Shown: piece after piece, positions 42,868-52,519 of the stretch
How positions within the stretch are numbered: the stretch's first letter is position 1
Layout of the letters: each line of letters starts with the position of its first letter
From: Alphaproteobacteria bacterium
Lineage (GTDB): Bacteria; Pseudomonadota; Alphaproteobacteria; Geminicoccales; Geminicoccaceae
Direction: 5' to 3'
Assembly (NCBI GenBank): GCA_030431615.1
Contig: JAUIID010000001.1
Span: 1-64,000, forward strand
DNA length: 64,000 nt
Notes under the pieces: generated by a model
Seen by the model: the letters and a program-made list of their open reading frames with translations, nothing else
Told to the model about the DNA's origin: nothing
Databases searched by the model: none
Translations under genes and position numbers: made by a program

Positions 42868-43744
42868 CGCGCCCGCCGTCGGAGGGGGTGTCCAGGGGAG
42901 CCGGCTGGCCCGGGCCGTGCTCTATGCGGCGCTGCTCGTCTTCGCCCTTTACTTTCTCCTGCCGCTCTACGTGATGCTGGTGAACTCGGTGAAGCCCCTT
43001 GCCGAGATCCAGGGCGGCAACATGCTGGCGCTGCCCCAGGCATTCACCCTCGAGCCCTGGTCCAGCGCCTGGAGCACGGCGCAGGTCGGCGTCGAGCCGA
43101 CGGGGCTCCGGCCCTATTTCTGGAACTCGATCAAGATGGTGGTCCCGGCCGTCCTGATCTCGACCCTGCTCGGTGCGATTAACGGCTATGTCCTGACCAA
43201 GTGGCGGTTTCGGGGCGACCGGCTGGTCTTCGCGCTGATGCTCTTCTCCTGCTTCATCCCGTTCCAGATCGTCCTCATCCCGATGGCACGCATCCTCGGC
43301 AGCGTCGGCCTCGCCGGCACCACGGCGGGCCTCGTCCTCGTCCACGTGGTCTACGGCCTGGGCTTCACCACCCTCTTCTTCCGCAACTACTACGACGCCT
43401 TCCCGAGCGAGCTGGTCAAGGCGGCCCAGATCGACGGGGCCGGGTTCTTCCGCATCTTCTGGCGGATCCTGCTGCCGAGCTCCGGGCCGATCATCACGGT
43501 CACCGTCATCTGGCAATTCACCAATGTCTGGAACGACTTCCTCTTCGGCGCCTCGTTCGCCGGCTTCGGCTCGACGCCGATGACGGTAGCACTCAACAAC
43601 CTGGTCAGCTCGTCGACCGGGGTGAAGGAGTACAACGTGCACTTCGCCGGCGCCGTCCTCGCGGCCCTGCCGACCCTGATCGTCTACATCGTCTCCGGAC
43701 GCTACTTCGTGCGCGGCCTGATGGCCGGTGCCGTGAAAGGCTGA
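42854..43744 (+). CDS. Sugar ABC transporter permease 2 (CUT1, UgpE/MalG-like)
   Basis: The 296-residue protein has six helices, the EAA loop VKAAQIDGAGFFRIFWRILLPSSGP (about 194-218), YVMLVNSVKPLAEI at the first periplasmic loop and a C-terminal YFVRGLMAGAVKG. ATG 42854 is preceded by GGGAGGGC inside the first permease gene. It ends 6 bp before the ATPase gene. Confidence 0.94.
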   Translation: MAATSAPAVGGGVQGSRLARAVLYAALLVFALYFLLPLYVMLVNSVKPLAEIQGGNMLALPQAFTLEPWSSAWSTAQVGVEPTGLRPYFWNSIKMVVPAVLISTLLGAINGYVLTKWRFRGDRLVFALMLFSCFIPFQIVLIPMARILGSVGLAGTTAGLVLVHVVYGLGFTTLFFRNYYDAFPSELVKAAQIDGAGFFRIFWRILLPSSGPIITVTVIWQFTNVWNDFLFGASFAGFGSTPMTVALNNLVSSSTGVKEYNVHFAGAVLAALPTLIVYIVSGRYFVRGLMAGAVKG

Positions 43745-43750
43745 GGCAGC

Positions 43751-44806
43751 ATGGCTTCGCTCGATATCGACCGGGTCGAGAAGCGCTTCGGCTCGACCCG
43801 CGTCCTCGAGGGCATCGACATCGCCGTCGAGGACGGCGAGTTCCTGGTGCTGGTCGGCCCCTCGGGCTGCGGCAAGTCCACTTTGCTCTCGCTGATCGCC
43901 GGGCTGGAGAGCGTCTCGGCAGGCGAGATCCGGATTGACGGGGTGCGGGTCAACGAGCGGCATCCCAAGGACCGCGACATCGCCATGGTGTTCCAGTCCT
44001 ATGCACTCTACCCCAACATGACCGTCGCCCAGAACATGGCCTTCGGGCTCGAGATGCGCGGCATCCCCAAGGCCGAGCGCGACGTCGCCGTGGCCGATGC
44101 CGCCCGCCTCCTGCAGATCGAGCCGCTCCTCGAGCGCAAGCCCGGCCAGCTCTCCGGCGGCCAGCGGCAGCGCGTCGCCATGGGGCGCGCCCTCGTGCGC
44201 CATCCCCGGATCTTCCTCTTCGACGAGCCGCTCTCCAATCTCGACGCCAAGCTGCGGGTCGAGATGCGGACCGAGATCAAGAAGCTGCACCAGCGCCTGG
44301 ACGCCACCATCGTCTACGTGACCCACGACCAGATCGAGGCGATGACCCTGGCCACGCGAATCGCCATCATGAACAAGGGTGTGCTGCAGCAGCTCGGCAC
44401 GCCGCGCGAGCTCTACGACCGGCCGGCCAACACCTTCGTCGCCACCTTCATCGGCTCGCCGGCGATGAATCTCATCCCGGGCGAGGTCCGGGGCAGGCAG
44501 TTCAACGCCGAGGGCGGTATCGCATTGCCGTTGGCGACACCGGCGCCGGATGGCCCGGCCCTCCTCGGGTTGCGGCCGGAGAGCATCACCGAGGCGGAGG
44601 AGAACGCTACTGGCATCGAGCTCCCCGTCGAGGTGACCGAGCCCACTGGCCCCGACACGCTCGCTGTCGTCCGCCTCGCCGGAATCGAGGCCACGGCGCG
44701 GCTGCGCGCGGATACGGACGTCGTGCCGGGCAGAAGCGCCGCCTTCACGCTCGACATGAGCAAGGCCTCGCTCTTCCACCCGGAGACCGGCGCCCGGCTG
44801 AACTGA
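43751..44806 (+). CDS. Sugar ABC transporter ATPase (MalK/UgpC-like)
   Basis: The 351-residue protein has Walker A GPSGCGKS (about 37-44), Q-loop [11 protein letters not shown], signature [15 protein letters not shown] (about 134-148), Walker [16 protein letters not shown] and H-loop [12 protein letters not shown]. The C-terminal TOBE regulatory domain starts near 235 and includes LGLRPESI. It energises the permease pair. The TOBE tail suggests substrate or EIIA-type regulation in relatives. Confidence 0.95.
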   Translation: MASLDIDRVEKRFGSTRVLEGIDIAVEDGEFLVLVGPSGCGKSTLLSLIAGLESVSAGEIRIDGVRVNERHPKDRDIAMVFQSYALYPNMTVAQNMAFGLEMRGIPKAERDVAVADAARLLQIEPLLERKPGQLSGGQRQRVAMGRALVRHPRIFLFDEPLSNLDAKLRVEMRTEIKKLHQRLDATIVYVTHDQIEAMTLATRIAIMNKGVLQQLGTPRELYDRPANTFVATFIGSPAMNLIPGEVRGRQFNAEGGIALPLATPAPDGPALLGLRPESITEAEENATGIELPVEVTEPTGPDTLAVVRLAGIEATARLRADTDVVPGRSAAFTLDMSKASLFHPETGARLN

Positions 44807-44935
44807 AGCTCGGGCCCGGGCGAAGGGACGCCGCTGAACCGACCTGCCTCCGATGGTCGCAGCGCCGATGCCCGCGCTTGCCGGACGCCTGACCGACGAC
44901 GCATCCTCGGCGGTCGCAGGAGGCCCACGAGCGTC

Positions 44936-45346
44936 ATGCCGAAGTTGAACGCAGGACCGAAAGGCACCGACCGGCGAGGCGAGATGGTGCCGTCAGAGGC
45001 GCAGGCGCTGCTTGCGCAAGTGTTCGCCTCGGAGATTCGCGCCTGGCACGGCGAGGCGGCGCTCGGCCCGCTCTTCTGGGGAAGGGGCGTCGGTGTCAGC
45101 CTGCTGCTGATCGTCTTCCATGCCACGCTGATCTGGCAGGGTGCGGTCTTGCTCCAGCAGCTCTCGCTCGTCGCCATCGCCGCCTATACGGTCTGGATCC
45201 TCGTTGCCGTCTGGCGCTGCGCCGGCCGGGCGGATCCCAACTGGGGCACGCTCGCCCGCTGGCTGACCGTCGCCTGGGCCGCCAATGCCGCAATGGTATT
45301 GCTGTTTCTCGAGCTCGATCTCGTCATGGCGGTGTTCGGCGGCTGA
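44936..45346 (+). CDS. Small inner-membrane protein of unknown function
   Basis: The 136-residue product has a soluble N-terminal part (about 1-45) and three or four hydrophobic segments (about 50-68, 70-92, 105-130). No family is recognised. An inner ATG at 44984 is also possible; AGGAGG lies 12 bases before ATG 44936. It stands between the sugar transporter and the YqaA-like gene with no clear partner. Confidence 0.7.
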   Translation: MPKLNAGPKGTDRRGEMVPSEAQALLAQVFASEIRAWHGEAALGPLFWGRGVGVSLLLIVFHATLIWQGAVLLQQLSLVAIAAYTVWILVAVWRCAGRADPNWGTLARWLTVAWAANAAMVLLFLELDLVMAVFGG

Positions 45347-45417
45347 GCGGATGACCATCGCGACGCCAGAACGGGGCTGCCCCGCACGCCTCATGTCCGT
45401 GGTCGGCCTCGACTGAC

Positions 45418-45849
45418 ATGGCCGAGCTCGCCCTGCTCTTCGTCTCGGCGTTCCTCGCCGCGACCATCCTGCCATTCGCATCCGAGATCACGCTCGCCGG
45501 TATGGCCATGGCCGGCTGGGGCGAAAAGCTGACGCTCTGGGCGGTCGCGACGACCGGCAACACGCTGGGGTCGCTGGTCAACTGGGCGCTCGGCCGCTGG
45601 GCCTGGCGCTGGCGCGACCATCGCCGCTTCCCGCTGCGGCCGGAACAGCTCAAGCGCGCCACCCGGCACTTCCGGCGTTGGGGGATCTGGTCCCTGCTCT
45701 TCGCCTGGGTGCCTCTTCTGGGCGATCCCTTGACCCTGGTCGCCGGCCTCTTCCGCACGCCGCTCCTGCCGACCGTGATCCTCATCGCGATCGGCAAGGG
45801 CGCGCGCTACGCCGTGGTCCTCGGACTGGTTCCCGCCTCAGCGGTCTCA
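45418..45849 (+). CDS. YqaA-family membrane protein (DedA/VTT-like), 3' end unclear
   Basis: About 140 residues match YqaA-type proteins: LFVSAFLAATILPFASE at the start, TTGNTLGSLVNWALGRW (about 44-60), RRWGIWSLLFAWVPLLGDPLTLVAGLFR and a final LIAIGKGARYAVVLGL. YqaA proteins normally end soon after this point, but the frame stays open through the complete antisense of the alanine dehydrogenase gene to 47067. The end given is where the family similarity stops and the ald stop lies. An indel near 45840 or a lost stop is likely. Confidence 0.72.
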
Positions 45850-46965
45850 GTCGGCGAGCACATCCAGCGGATCGGCGTAGTCGAGACCCTGTGCCGTGGC
45901 CACTGCCTGGTAGGTGATCTTGCCGGCATGCACGTTCAGGCCGGCGCGGAAGTGGGGGTTCTCGCGCAAGGCGGCCTTGTAGCCCTTGTCGGCAAGCGCC
46001 AGCGCATAGGGCAGGGTGACGTTGTTCAGCGCCATGGTCGAGGTCCGGGGCACGGCACCCGGCATGTTGGCGACGCAGTAGTGGACGACGTCGTCGACGA
46101 TATAGGTCGGCTCGGCATGGGTCGTCGCGTGCGAGGTCTCGAAGCAGCCGCCCTGGTCGATGGCGACGTCGACCAGCACCGTGCCGGGGCGCATCCGCCG
46201 GACCATGTCGGCGGTGACCAGCTTCGGCGCGCTGGCGCCGGCCACCAGCACGGCGCCGATCACGAGGTCGGCGTCGACCACGTAGTGGTCGAGCGAAGCG
46301 CGCTGCGAGTAGACGGTATTCAGGCTCGGCCCGAAGCGGCGGGCGAGATGCTGGAGCACGTCGACATTGCGGTCGAGCACGGTGACGTCCGCGGCCATGC
46401 CGAGCGCCATCAGGATCGCGTTCTCGCCGACCATGCCGCCGCCGATCACCGTGACCTTGGCGCTCTCGACGCCCGGCACGCCACCGAGCAGGATGCCGCA
46501 GCCGCCATGCGCCCGCTCGAGGCAGTGAGCACCCGCCTGGATGGCGAGACGTCCGGCGACCTGGGACATCGGGGCCAGGAGCGGCAGGTGCCCGTGGCTG
46601 TCGGTGACCGTCTCGTAGGCGATGCAGATCGCACCGCTGCGCATGAGGTCAGTGGTCTGCTCCGGGTCGGGCGCGAGATGGAGATAGGTGAAGAGGATCT
46701 GGCCCGGGCGCAGCATGGCGCGCTCGACCGCCTGCGGCTCCTTCACCTTGACGATCATGTCGGCGGTGGCGAAGACGTCCGCCGCCGTGGCGGCGATGCT
46801 GGCGCCGGCGGCGGTATAGGCCGCGTCGTCACAGCCGATCCCGATCCCGGCACCGGTCTCGACGACCACCTCGTGCCCGTGGGCGAGGAACTCCATGACG
46901 CTCGCCGGCGTCAGGCCCACGCGATACTCGTGGTTCTTGATCTCCCTTGGCACGCCAACCCGCAT
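45847..46965 (-). CDS. ald: Alanine dehydrogenase
   Basis: The 372-residue protein starts [20 protein letters not shown] (classic Ald N terminus with Arg15 and the Lys/His region), has the pyruvate-binding VKVKEP motif, a Rossmann segment [20 protein letters not shown] (about 170) and [19 protein letters not shown] (about 265). It converts L-alanine to pyruvate with NAD. AGGGGA lies before ATG 46965. It lies divergent from the flavoprotein-xsc pair. In sulfonate catabolism Ald recycles the alanine made by taurine:pyruvate aminotransferase. Confidence 0.95.
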   Translation of the reverse strand: MRVGVPREIKNHEYRVGLTPASVMEFLAHGHEVVVETGAGIGIGCDDAAYTAAGASIAATAADVFATADMIVKVKEPQAVERAMLRPGQILFTYLHLAPDPEQTTDLMRSGAICIAYETVTDSHGHLPLLAPMSQVAGRLAIQAGAHCLERAHGGCGILLGGVPGVESAKVTVIGGGMVGENAILMALGMAADVTVLDRNVDVLQHLARRFGPSLNTVYSQRASLDHYVVDADLVIGAVLVAGASAPKLVTADMVRRMRPGTVLVDVAIDQGGCFETSHATTHAEPTYIVDDVVHYCVANMPGAVPRTSTMALNNVTLPYALALADKGYKAALRENPHFRAGLNVHAGKITYQAVATAQGLDYADPLDVLAD

Positions 46966-47086
46966 CGCTTTCTTCCCCTGTTGATCATTGAACGGCCGCG
47001 GACAACCGTAGCACGGCATGTATCTGTCGTCGCGGTTGCGGCACTGCTAAGAACCGGATGCGGATGAACCTGCAAACGGGCTGGAT

Positions 47087-49531
47087 ATGGCGAGCGAGCT
47101 GCCTTCGACCTGCGACGTCGTCGTCATCGGCGGTGGCATCATCGGCTGCTCGATTGCCTATCATCTGACGAAGCTCGGGATACGCGACGTCGTCGTGCTC
47201 GAGCGCAAGCGACTGACCTCCGGCACCACCTGGCATGCGGCCGGGCTGATCGGCCAGTTGCGCGCCTCGCGGCGCATGACCGAGCTCGCGAAGTACACGT
47301 CGGAACTGCTCTGGTCGCTCGAGGCCGAGACCGGGCTCGCGACCGGCTTTCGCCAGAACGGGTCGATCAGCGTCGCGACCCATGCCGAACGCTTCGAGGA
47401 GCTGAAGCGCGGCGCCTCAATGGCGAAGAACTTCGGCCTTGCGGTCGAGGTGCTGACCCCTGGCGACATTGCCAGCCGCTACCCGCTGCTGCGAACCGAC
47501 GACCTCGCAGGTGGCATCTTCCTTCCCAAGGACGGCCAGGCGGACCCCGCCAACGTCACCATGGCCTATGCCAAGGGCGCGCGGAACGGCGGGGCCAGGA
47601 TCGTCGAGAATGTGGCCGTCGAGCGGATCCTCGTGGAGCAGGGCAGGGCGGCGGGTGTGCTCACCCGCGAGGGGCCGATCCGGGCCACGACCACCGTGCT
47701 CGCGGCGGGCATGTGGAGCCACGCCATCGCGCGGCAGGTCGGCGTTGCCGTGCCGTTGCACGCGGCCGAGCACTTCTACATCGTCACCGAGCCCATTGCC
47801 GACCTGCCCCGCGACCTCCCGGTGCTGCGGGCTCCGGACGAGTGCGCCTACGTCAAGGAAGATGCCGGCAAGCTCCTGCTCGGCGCCTTCGAGCCCGTGG
47901 CCAAGCCCTGGGGCATGGGCGGCATTCCCGACGATTTCGAGTTCACGACCCTGCCGGACGATGTCGAGCATTTCGAGCCGATCCTCGAAGCTGCCATCCA
48001 GCGGCTGCCGGTCCTTGCCGAGGCGGGGATCCAGACCTTCTTCAATGGCCCGGAGAGCTTCACCCCCGACGACCGCTATCTGCTCGGCGAAACGGCGGAG
48101 CTTCGAGACCTCTTCGTCGCCTGCGGCATGAACTCGATCGGTATCCAGTCCTCCGGCGGCGTCGGCAAGGTGCTCGCGGAATGGATCCGGGACCGGCACA
48201 TGCCGGTCGATCTGGTCGATGTCGACGTCCGCCGGATGCAGCCGTTCCAGGCCAACCGGCGCTATCTGCGCGAGCGGACGACCGAGACGCTCGGCCTGCT
48301 CTACGCCATGCACTGGCCGCATCGGCAATACGCGACCGCGCGCGGCGTCCGTTGTTCGCCCTTCCACGACCGCCTCCTGGCGTCGGGTGCGGTGATGGGC
48401 GAGCAATCGGGCTGGGAGCGACCGAACTGGTTCGCGCCGGCCGGCGGCGAGCGGGACTACCGCTATTCCTGGGGCCGCCAGAACTGGTTCGAGCCGTGTG
48501 CCGCCGAGTGTCGGGCGGTGCGCGATGCCGTGGCGCTCTTCGACCAGTCGAGCTTCACGAAGTATCTCGTGACCGGCCTCGATGCGCTGGCTCTCCTGAA
48601 CAATGTCTCCGCGGCCGAGATGGACGGGCCGGTTGGCCGGGTGGTCTACACCCAATGGCTGAACGAGCGGGGCGGCATCGAGGCCGATCTCACCGTGACC
48701 CGCACCGGCGAGACCGAGTTTCTGGTGGTCACGACGGCTGCCGGCCAGACCCGCGATCTCGCCTGGCTGCGCCGGCATGTCCCCGAGGCAAGCCGCTGTG
48801 CCGTCGTCGATGTCACCTCGGGCCTGCCGATGCTGGGCCTCATGGGACCCGGGAGCCGCGCTTTGCTCGAGGCGGTATCGGGCGAGACCCTGGCCGACGT
48901 GGATTTTCCCTTCGCCAACTCGCGGGAGCTCGAGATCGGCTGCGCCGTGGTCCGGGCCAGCCGCCTGACCTATGTGGGCGAGCTGGGCTTCGAGCTCTAC
49001 GTGCCGGCCGAGTTCGCGGCCCATGTCTTCGACGTTCTGGTCGAGGCTGGCGACGGCTTCGGTCTCCGCATGGCCGGCTACCATGCCATGAACGCCTGCC
49101 GCATGGAGAAGGCCTACCGCCACTGGGGCCACGACATCTCCGTGGAGGACACGCCGCTCGAGGCCGGTCTCGGCTTTGCCGTCGGCTGGCGCAAGCCGGA
49201 CTTCATCGGTCGCGATGCGCTTTTGCGGCAGCGTGAGGCCGGCGGTCCGAAGCGGCGTCTGGTCCAGTTCAGGCTCGCCGATCCGGTCGAGTTGCTGCAC
49301 CACGAGGAGCCGGTCTGGTCGGGCGGAGAGATCGTCGGCTCGATCACTTCAGGGGCCTATGGCCACCGGATCGACGCCTCGCTCGGCATGGGCTATGTGC
49401 AGTTGCCAGGCGGGGCCAATGACCTGGCGGCGGGGCGTGAGTTCGCCATCGAGATCGGCTGGCGAAAGGTTCCGGCCGAGGCCCGGCTCGAGGCATTCTA
49501 CGATCCGGCCAACGAAAGAATTCGCGCCTGA
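47087..49531 (+). CDS. Dimethylglycine/sarcosine dehydrogenase-like flavoprotein with aminomethyltransferase domains
   Basis: The 814-residue protein has an N-terminal DAO-type FAD domain (VVVIGGGIIGCSIAYHL, residues 11-27). TTWHAAGL (47-54) carries a His at the position that binds FAD covalently in dimethylglycine and sarcosine dehydrogenases. Residues about 380-430 form the FAO_M bridge and residues 430-810 a GcvT-like folate domain pair with VVYTQWLNERGGIEADLTVTR and LGFELYVPAE. It oxidises an N-methyl amine, with formaldehyde passed to tetrahydrofolate. Its stop is 25 bp before xsc, so N-methyltaurine is a candidate substrate (inference). Confidence 0.88.
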   Translation: MASELPSTCDVVVIGGGIIGCSIAYHLTKLGIRDVVVLERKRLTSGTTWHAAGLIGQLRASRRMTELAKYTSELLWSLEAETGLATGFRQNGSISVATHAERFEELKRGASMAKNFGLAVEVLTPGDIASRYPLLRTDDLAGGIFLPKDGQADPANVTMAYAKGARNGGARIVENVAVERILVEQGRAAGVLTREGPIRATTTVLAAGMWSHAIARQVGVAVPLHAAEHFYIVTEPIADLPRDLPVLRAPDECAYVKEDAGKLLLGAFEPVAKPWGMGGIPDDFEFTTLPDDVEHFEPILEAAIQRLPVLAEAGIQTFFNGPESFTPDDRYLLGETAELRDLFVACGMNSIGIQSSGGVGKVLAEWIRDRHMPVDLVDVDVRRMQPFQANRRYLRERTTETLGLLYAMHWPHRQYATARGVRCSPFHDRLLASGAVMGEQSGWERPNWFAPAGGERDYRYSWGRQNWFEPCAAECRAVRDAVALFDQSSFTKYLVTGLDALALLNNVSAAEMDGPVGRVVYTQWLNERGGIEADLTVTRTGETEFLVVTTAAGQTRDLAWLRRHVPEASRCAVVDVTSGLPMLGLMGPGSRALLEAVSGETLADVDFPFANSRELEIGCAVVRASRLTYVGELGFELYVPAEFAAHVFDVLVEAGDGFGLRMAGYHAMNACRMEKAYRHWGHDISVEDTPLEAGLGFAVGWRKPDFIGRDALLRQREAGGPKRRLVQFRLADPVELLHHEEPVWSGGEIVGSITSGAYGHRIDASLGMGYVQLPGGANDLAAGREFAIEIGWRKVPAEARLEAFYDPANERIRA

Positions 49532-49556
49532 AGGTGCGGTAATTGGGGAGCTGACG

Positions 49557-51281
49557 ATGACGCTGATGACTCCGTCCGAGGCGATGGTCGAGACCCTGGT
49601 GGCGCAGGGGGTGACGCATGTCTTCGGCATCGTGGGCTCGGCCTACATGGACGCGCTCGACATCTTCGAGCCTGCCGGGATCCGCTTCATCTCGGTGGCG
49701 CACGAGCAGGGTGCGGGGCACATGGCGGACGGCTATGCCCGGGCTTCCGGACGGCACGGCGTCTGCATCGCCCAGAATGGCCCTGGCATCACCAATTTCG
49801 TGACTTCGGTGGCGGCCGCCTACTGGGCGCATTCGCCGGTCGTCGTCATCACCCCGGAGACCGGCTCGAACACGCAGGGCCTCGGCGGCTTCCAGGAAGC
49901 CGAGCAGATGCCGTTCTTCGAGCGGATCACCAAGTACCAGGTGCATTGCGGCCATCAGGGGCGAATGGCCGAGCTGCTCGGTCGCTGCTTCGATTACGCC
50001 ATGCTGGAGCGTGGCCCGACCCAGTTCAATATCCCGCGCGACCTCTTCTACGGCGAGGCGGACTACACCATCCAGGAGCCGATCCGGGTCGAGCGTGGCC
50101 CGGGCGGCCCGGAAAGCCTCGATGCCGCGGCAGCGCTGATCGCCGAGGCGAAGTTCCCCGTCATCCTCTCGGGTGGCGGCGTGGTGATGAGCGATGGCGT
50201 GGGCGAGGTGATCAGGCTCGCCGAGCATCTGCAGGCGCCGGTGATCAACACCTATCTGCACAATGACAGCTTCCCGCAGTCGCATCCGCTCTGGTGCGGG
50301 CCGATCGGCTACCAGGGCTCCAAGGCGGCAATGAAGCTCCTGGCACAGGCCGACGTCGTGCTGGCGCTCGGCACGCGGCTCGGCCCCTTCGGCACGCTGC
50401 CGCAGCACGGCATCGATTATTGGCCGAAGAATGCGAAGCTGGTCCAGGTGGAGGCCAACCCGCGCCGGATCGGGCTGGTGAAGCAGGCGACCGTCGGCGT
50501 GTGCGGCGACGCACGCGCAGCGACAGCGGCCATCCACGAGCGGTTGACGACAGCCAACCGGGCCATCGCGGCGCATGGCAACCGCGACACGCGCTTGGCG
50601 GAGATCGAGAAGCAGAAGGCGGCGTGGGAGGCCGAGCTCGATAAATGGGGCCAGGCGGACGGCTCGCCGGTCGGCCCGCGGCGGGCCCTGCGCGAGCTGG
50701 AGAAGGCGCTGCCGAAGAACGCGATGGTGACGACCGACATCGGCAATATCTGCTCGGTCTCGAATTCCTACCTGCGCTTCGAGCAGCCCCAGAGCTTCTT
50801 CGCCGCAATGAGCTTCGGCAATTGCGGCTACGCCTATCCGACGGCGATCGGCGCCAAGGTCGCTCGGCCCGACCGGCCGGCCGTTGCCTATGTCGGCGAC
50901 GGCGCCTGGGGCATGAGCCTGCAGGAGACGTTGACGGCAGTCCGCGAGAACATCCCGGCGGTGGCCGTGGTCTTCAACAACCAGCAATGGGGGGCGGAGA
51001 AGAAGAACCAGATCGACTTCTACGCCGACCGTTATGTCGGGACCAACCTCGAGAACCCGAGCTTCGCCGGAATCGCCCGGGCGATGGGGGCGAACGGCGT
51101 CACCGTCGACAGCCCCGACCAGATCGGCGACGCGCTGGTGGAAGCCATCGCCAGCAATCGACCCTCGGTGCTGGAGATCATGGTAACGCAGGAGCTGGGC
51201 GAACCGTTTCGTCGTGATGCGCTGAAGAAGCCGCGCCGGCTGCTCGACAAGTACCGCGACTACTCCGTCGCCGCTGAATGA
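49557..51281 (+). CDS. xsc: Sulfoacetaldehyde acetyltransferase
   Basis: The 574-residue TPP-dependent enzyme has the catalytic Glu in SVAHEQGAGHMADGYARA (Glu50), then ITPETGSNTQGLGGFQEAEQMPFFERITKYQ, a pattern I associate with Xsc rather than acetolactate synthase. The TPP-binding segment is VAYVGDGAWGMSLQETLTAV with VVFNNQQW (about 444-480). Xsc converts sulfoacetaldehyde and phosphate to acetyl phosphate and sulfite. The ALS-like large-subunit fold makes misassignment possible, but the adjacent ald supports it. GGGGAG lies before ATG 49557. Confidence 0.85.
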   Translation: MTLMTPSEAMVETLVAQGVTHVFGIVGSAYMDALDIFEPAGIRFISVAHEQGAGHMADGYARASGRHGVCIAQNGPGITNFVTSVAAAYWAHSPVVVITPETGSNTQGLGGFQEAEQMPFFERITKYQVHCGHQGRMAELLGRCFDYAMLERGPTQFNIPRDLFYGEADYTIQEPIRVERGPGGPESLDAAAALIAEAKFPVILSGGGVVMSDGVGEVIRLAEHLQAPVINTYLHNDSFPQSHPLWCGPIGYQGSKAAMKLLAQADVVLALGTRLGPFGTLPQHGIDYWPKNAKLVQVEANPRRIGLVKQATVGVCGDARAATAAIHERLTTANRAIAAHGNRDTRLAEIEKQKAAWEAELDKWGQADGSPVGPRRALRELEKALPKNAMVTTDIGNICSVSNSYLRFEQPQSFFAAMSFGNCGYAYPTAIGAKVARPDRPAVAYVGDGAWGMSLQETLTAVRENIPAVAVVFNNQQWGAEKKNQIDFYADRYVGTNLENPSFAGIARAMGANGVTVDSPDQIGDALVEAIASNRPSVLEIMVTQELGEPFRRDALKKPRRLLDKYRDYSVAAE

Positions 51282-51298
51282 AAAAGGATATCGTCACC

Positions 51299-51871
51299 AT
51301 GAAGCTTCGCTTTGTATTCGCCGTCTGCGCCCTTGTCGGTGCCGGCCTCTTTTCTGCCGCCAGCAGCTCGGCGCAGGAGGGCGCCTTCGTCGAGCGCACC
51401 GCCACCGCGACGGCGACGGTCAAGAGCATCGACAAGGCGACTCGCGAGGTGGCCCTGGTCACCAAGGACGGGCGCGAGGTCACGATCGTTGCCGGTCCCG
51501 ATGCGCGGAACTTCGACCAGATCGAGGCCGGCGACACCCTGACCATCGCCTATTATGGTGGCATCGTCGCGAGCCTCGCCGCGGACGGTGCCGAGCCGAT
51601 CGGCGAACAGGCGGACCTGACCACCGCCCGGGCGGCGGCCGGCGAGAAGCCGGGTGGCGCCATTGCCTCCGAGTTCGCCGACACGGTGACCTTCGATTCC
51701 TTCGATGCGGCTTCCAGCTCTGTCCGGTTCACACCCAGCGATGGCGTGCAGCGAACCGTGACGGTCCAGGACGACAAGATGCGCGCGTTCGTGCAGTCCC
51801 TGAAGGCCGGCGACAAGGTGGACGTCGTCATGGTCGAGGTTCTGGGCATCGTGGTCGATGGCCCGCAATAG
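51299..51871 (+). CDS. Exported protein, first of two tandem paralogs
   Basis: From ATG 51299 the product has 190 residues with a Sec signal peptide (KLRFVFAVCALVGAGLFSAASSSAQ). The mature part reads as two beta-rich repeats with ATVKSIDKATREVALVTKDGREVTIVAGPDARNFDQIEAGD and VRFTPSDGVQRTVTVQDDKMRAFVQSLKAGDKVDV, a pattern of small periplasmic beta-barrel domains. The protein at 51908 is a clear paralog. An upstream ATG at 51278 overlaps the xsc stop. Function unknown. Confidence 0.82.
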   Translation: MKLRFVFAVCALVGAGLFSAASSSAQEGAFVERTATATATVKSIDKATREVALVTKDGREVTIVAGPDARNFDQIEAGDTLTIAYYGGIVASLAADGAEPIGEQADLTTARAAAGEKPGGAIASEFADTVTFDSFDAASSSVRFTPSDGVQRTVTVQDDKMRAFVQSLKAGDKVDVVMVEVLGIVVDGPQ

Positions 51872-51907
51872 CCGATGCGGCAGTCTCCAAACCGAGGGAG
51901 CGCGTTC

Positions 51908-52477
51908 ATGTTGAAAGTTGCTGCGAGAATCGGCGGTGCGGTTCTCGCCTGCCTGGTGGCCATGCCGATCGCCTGGGCGCAGGAGGGCGCTGTCGTCGAG
52001 CAGACGGCGATCGGCACTGCCCTGGTGCACGATGTGGACCTGAGCACGCGGCAGGTGCTGCTCGAGACCGAGGACGGGCGCTTCATCACCGTCGTGGCGC
52101 CGCCCGAGGCGCGGAACCTGCCGCAGGTCGAGGTCGGTGACACGGTGGCCGTCGGCTATTACGGCGGCATCATCGCGAGCCTCGTGCCACCTGGTAGCGA
52201 GCCGATCCCCACGCAGGGTGATACGTCGCTGGTGCGAACGGAGGAGGGCGAGAGGCCGGCCGGCGCAACGGTGACGACCCTCGACACCAGCGTCGTCTTC
52301 AAGGCGTACGACGCGGACACCGGCCAGGTCAGCTTCGAGCCCCAGGAGGGGCCGGAGCGCTCGCTGGTGGTGAGCGACCCGGAGATGCGTGCCTTCGTCG
52401 AGACGCTGGAGCCGGGTGATGTCGTACAGGTGACGCTGGTGGAGGTCATCGCCCTCGTGGTCGAACCCGCGCCTTAG
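51908..52477 (+). CDS. Exported protein, second of two tandem paralogs
   Basis: The 189-residue product (Sec signal LKVAARIGGAVLACLVAMPIAWAQ) shares the layout of the upstream protein: TRQVLLETEDGRFITVVAPPEARNLPQVEVGDTVAVGYYGGIIASL and VSFEPQEGPERSLVVSDPEMRAFVETLEPGDVVQVTLVEV. The two share the sequence EARN/DARN, the YYGGI motif and the C-terminal EVI/EVL. They arose by tandem duplication. The repeated fold in each (two similar halves) suggests an ancient internal duplication as well. Confidence 0.82.
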   Translation: MLKVAARIGGAVLACLVAMPIAWAQEGAVVEQTAIGTALVHDVDLSTRQVLLETEDGRFITVVAPPEARNLPQVEVGDTVAVGYYGGIIASLVPPGSEPIPTQGDTSLVRTEEGERPAGATVTTLDTSVVFKAYDADTGQVSFEPQEGPERSLVVSDPEMRAFVETLEPGDVVQVTLVEVIALVVEPAP

Positions 52478-52519
52478 TGTCCATCGAAAGGGTAAGATAG
52501 GGGGCGGACCCGCACGACG

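Noticed and set aside
45850-47067. Extension of the YqaA-like frame as a real 400-residue C-terminal domain
   Set aside because: The translation is exactly antisense to a complete, conserved alanine dehydrogenase and shows no family features, so it is more likely a run-on of an open frame.
49344-50987. 547-codon frame on the minus strand inside xsc
   Set aside because: It is antisense to the conserved xsc gene and reads as low-complexity His/Arg/Asp-rich sequence, typical of mirror frames in GC-rich DNA.
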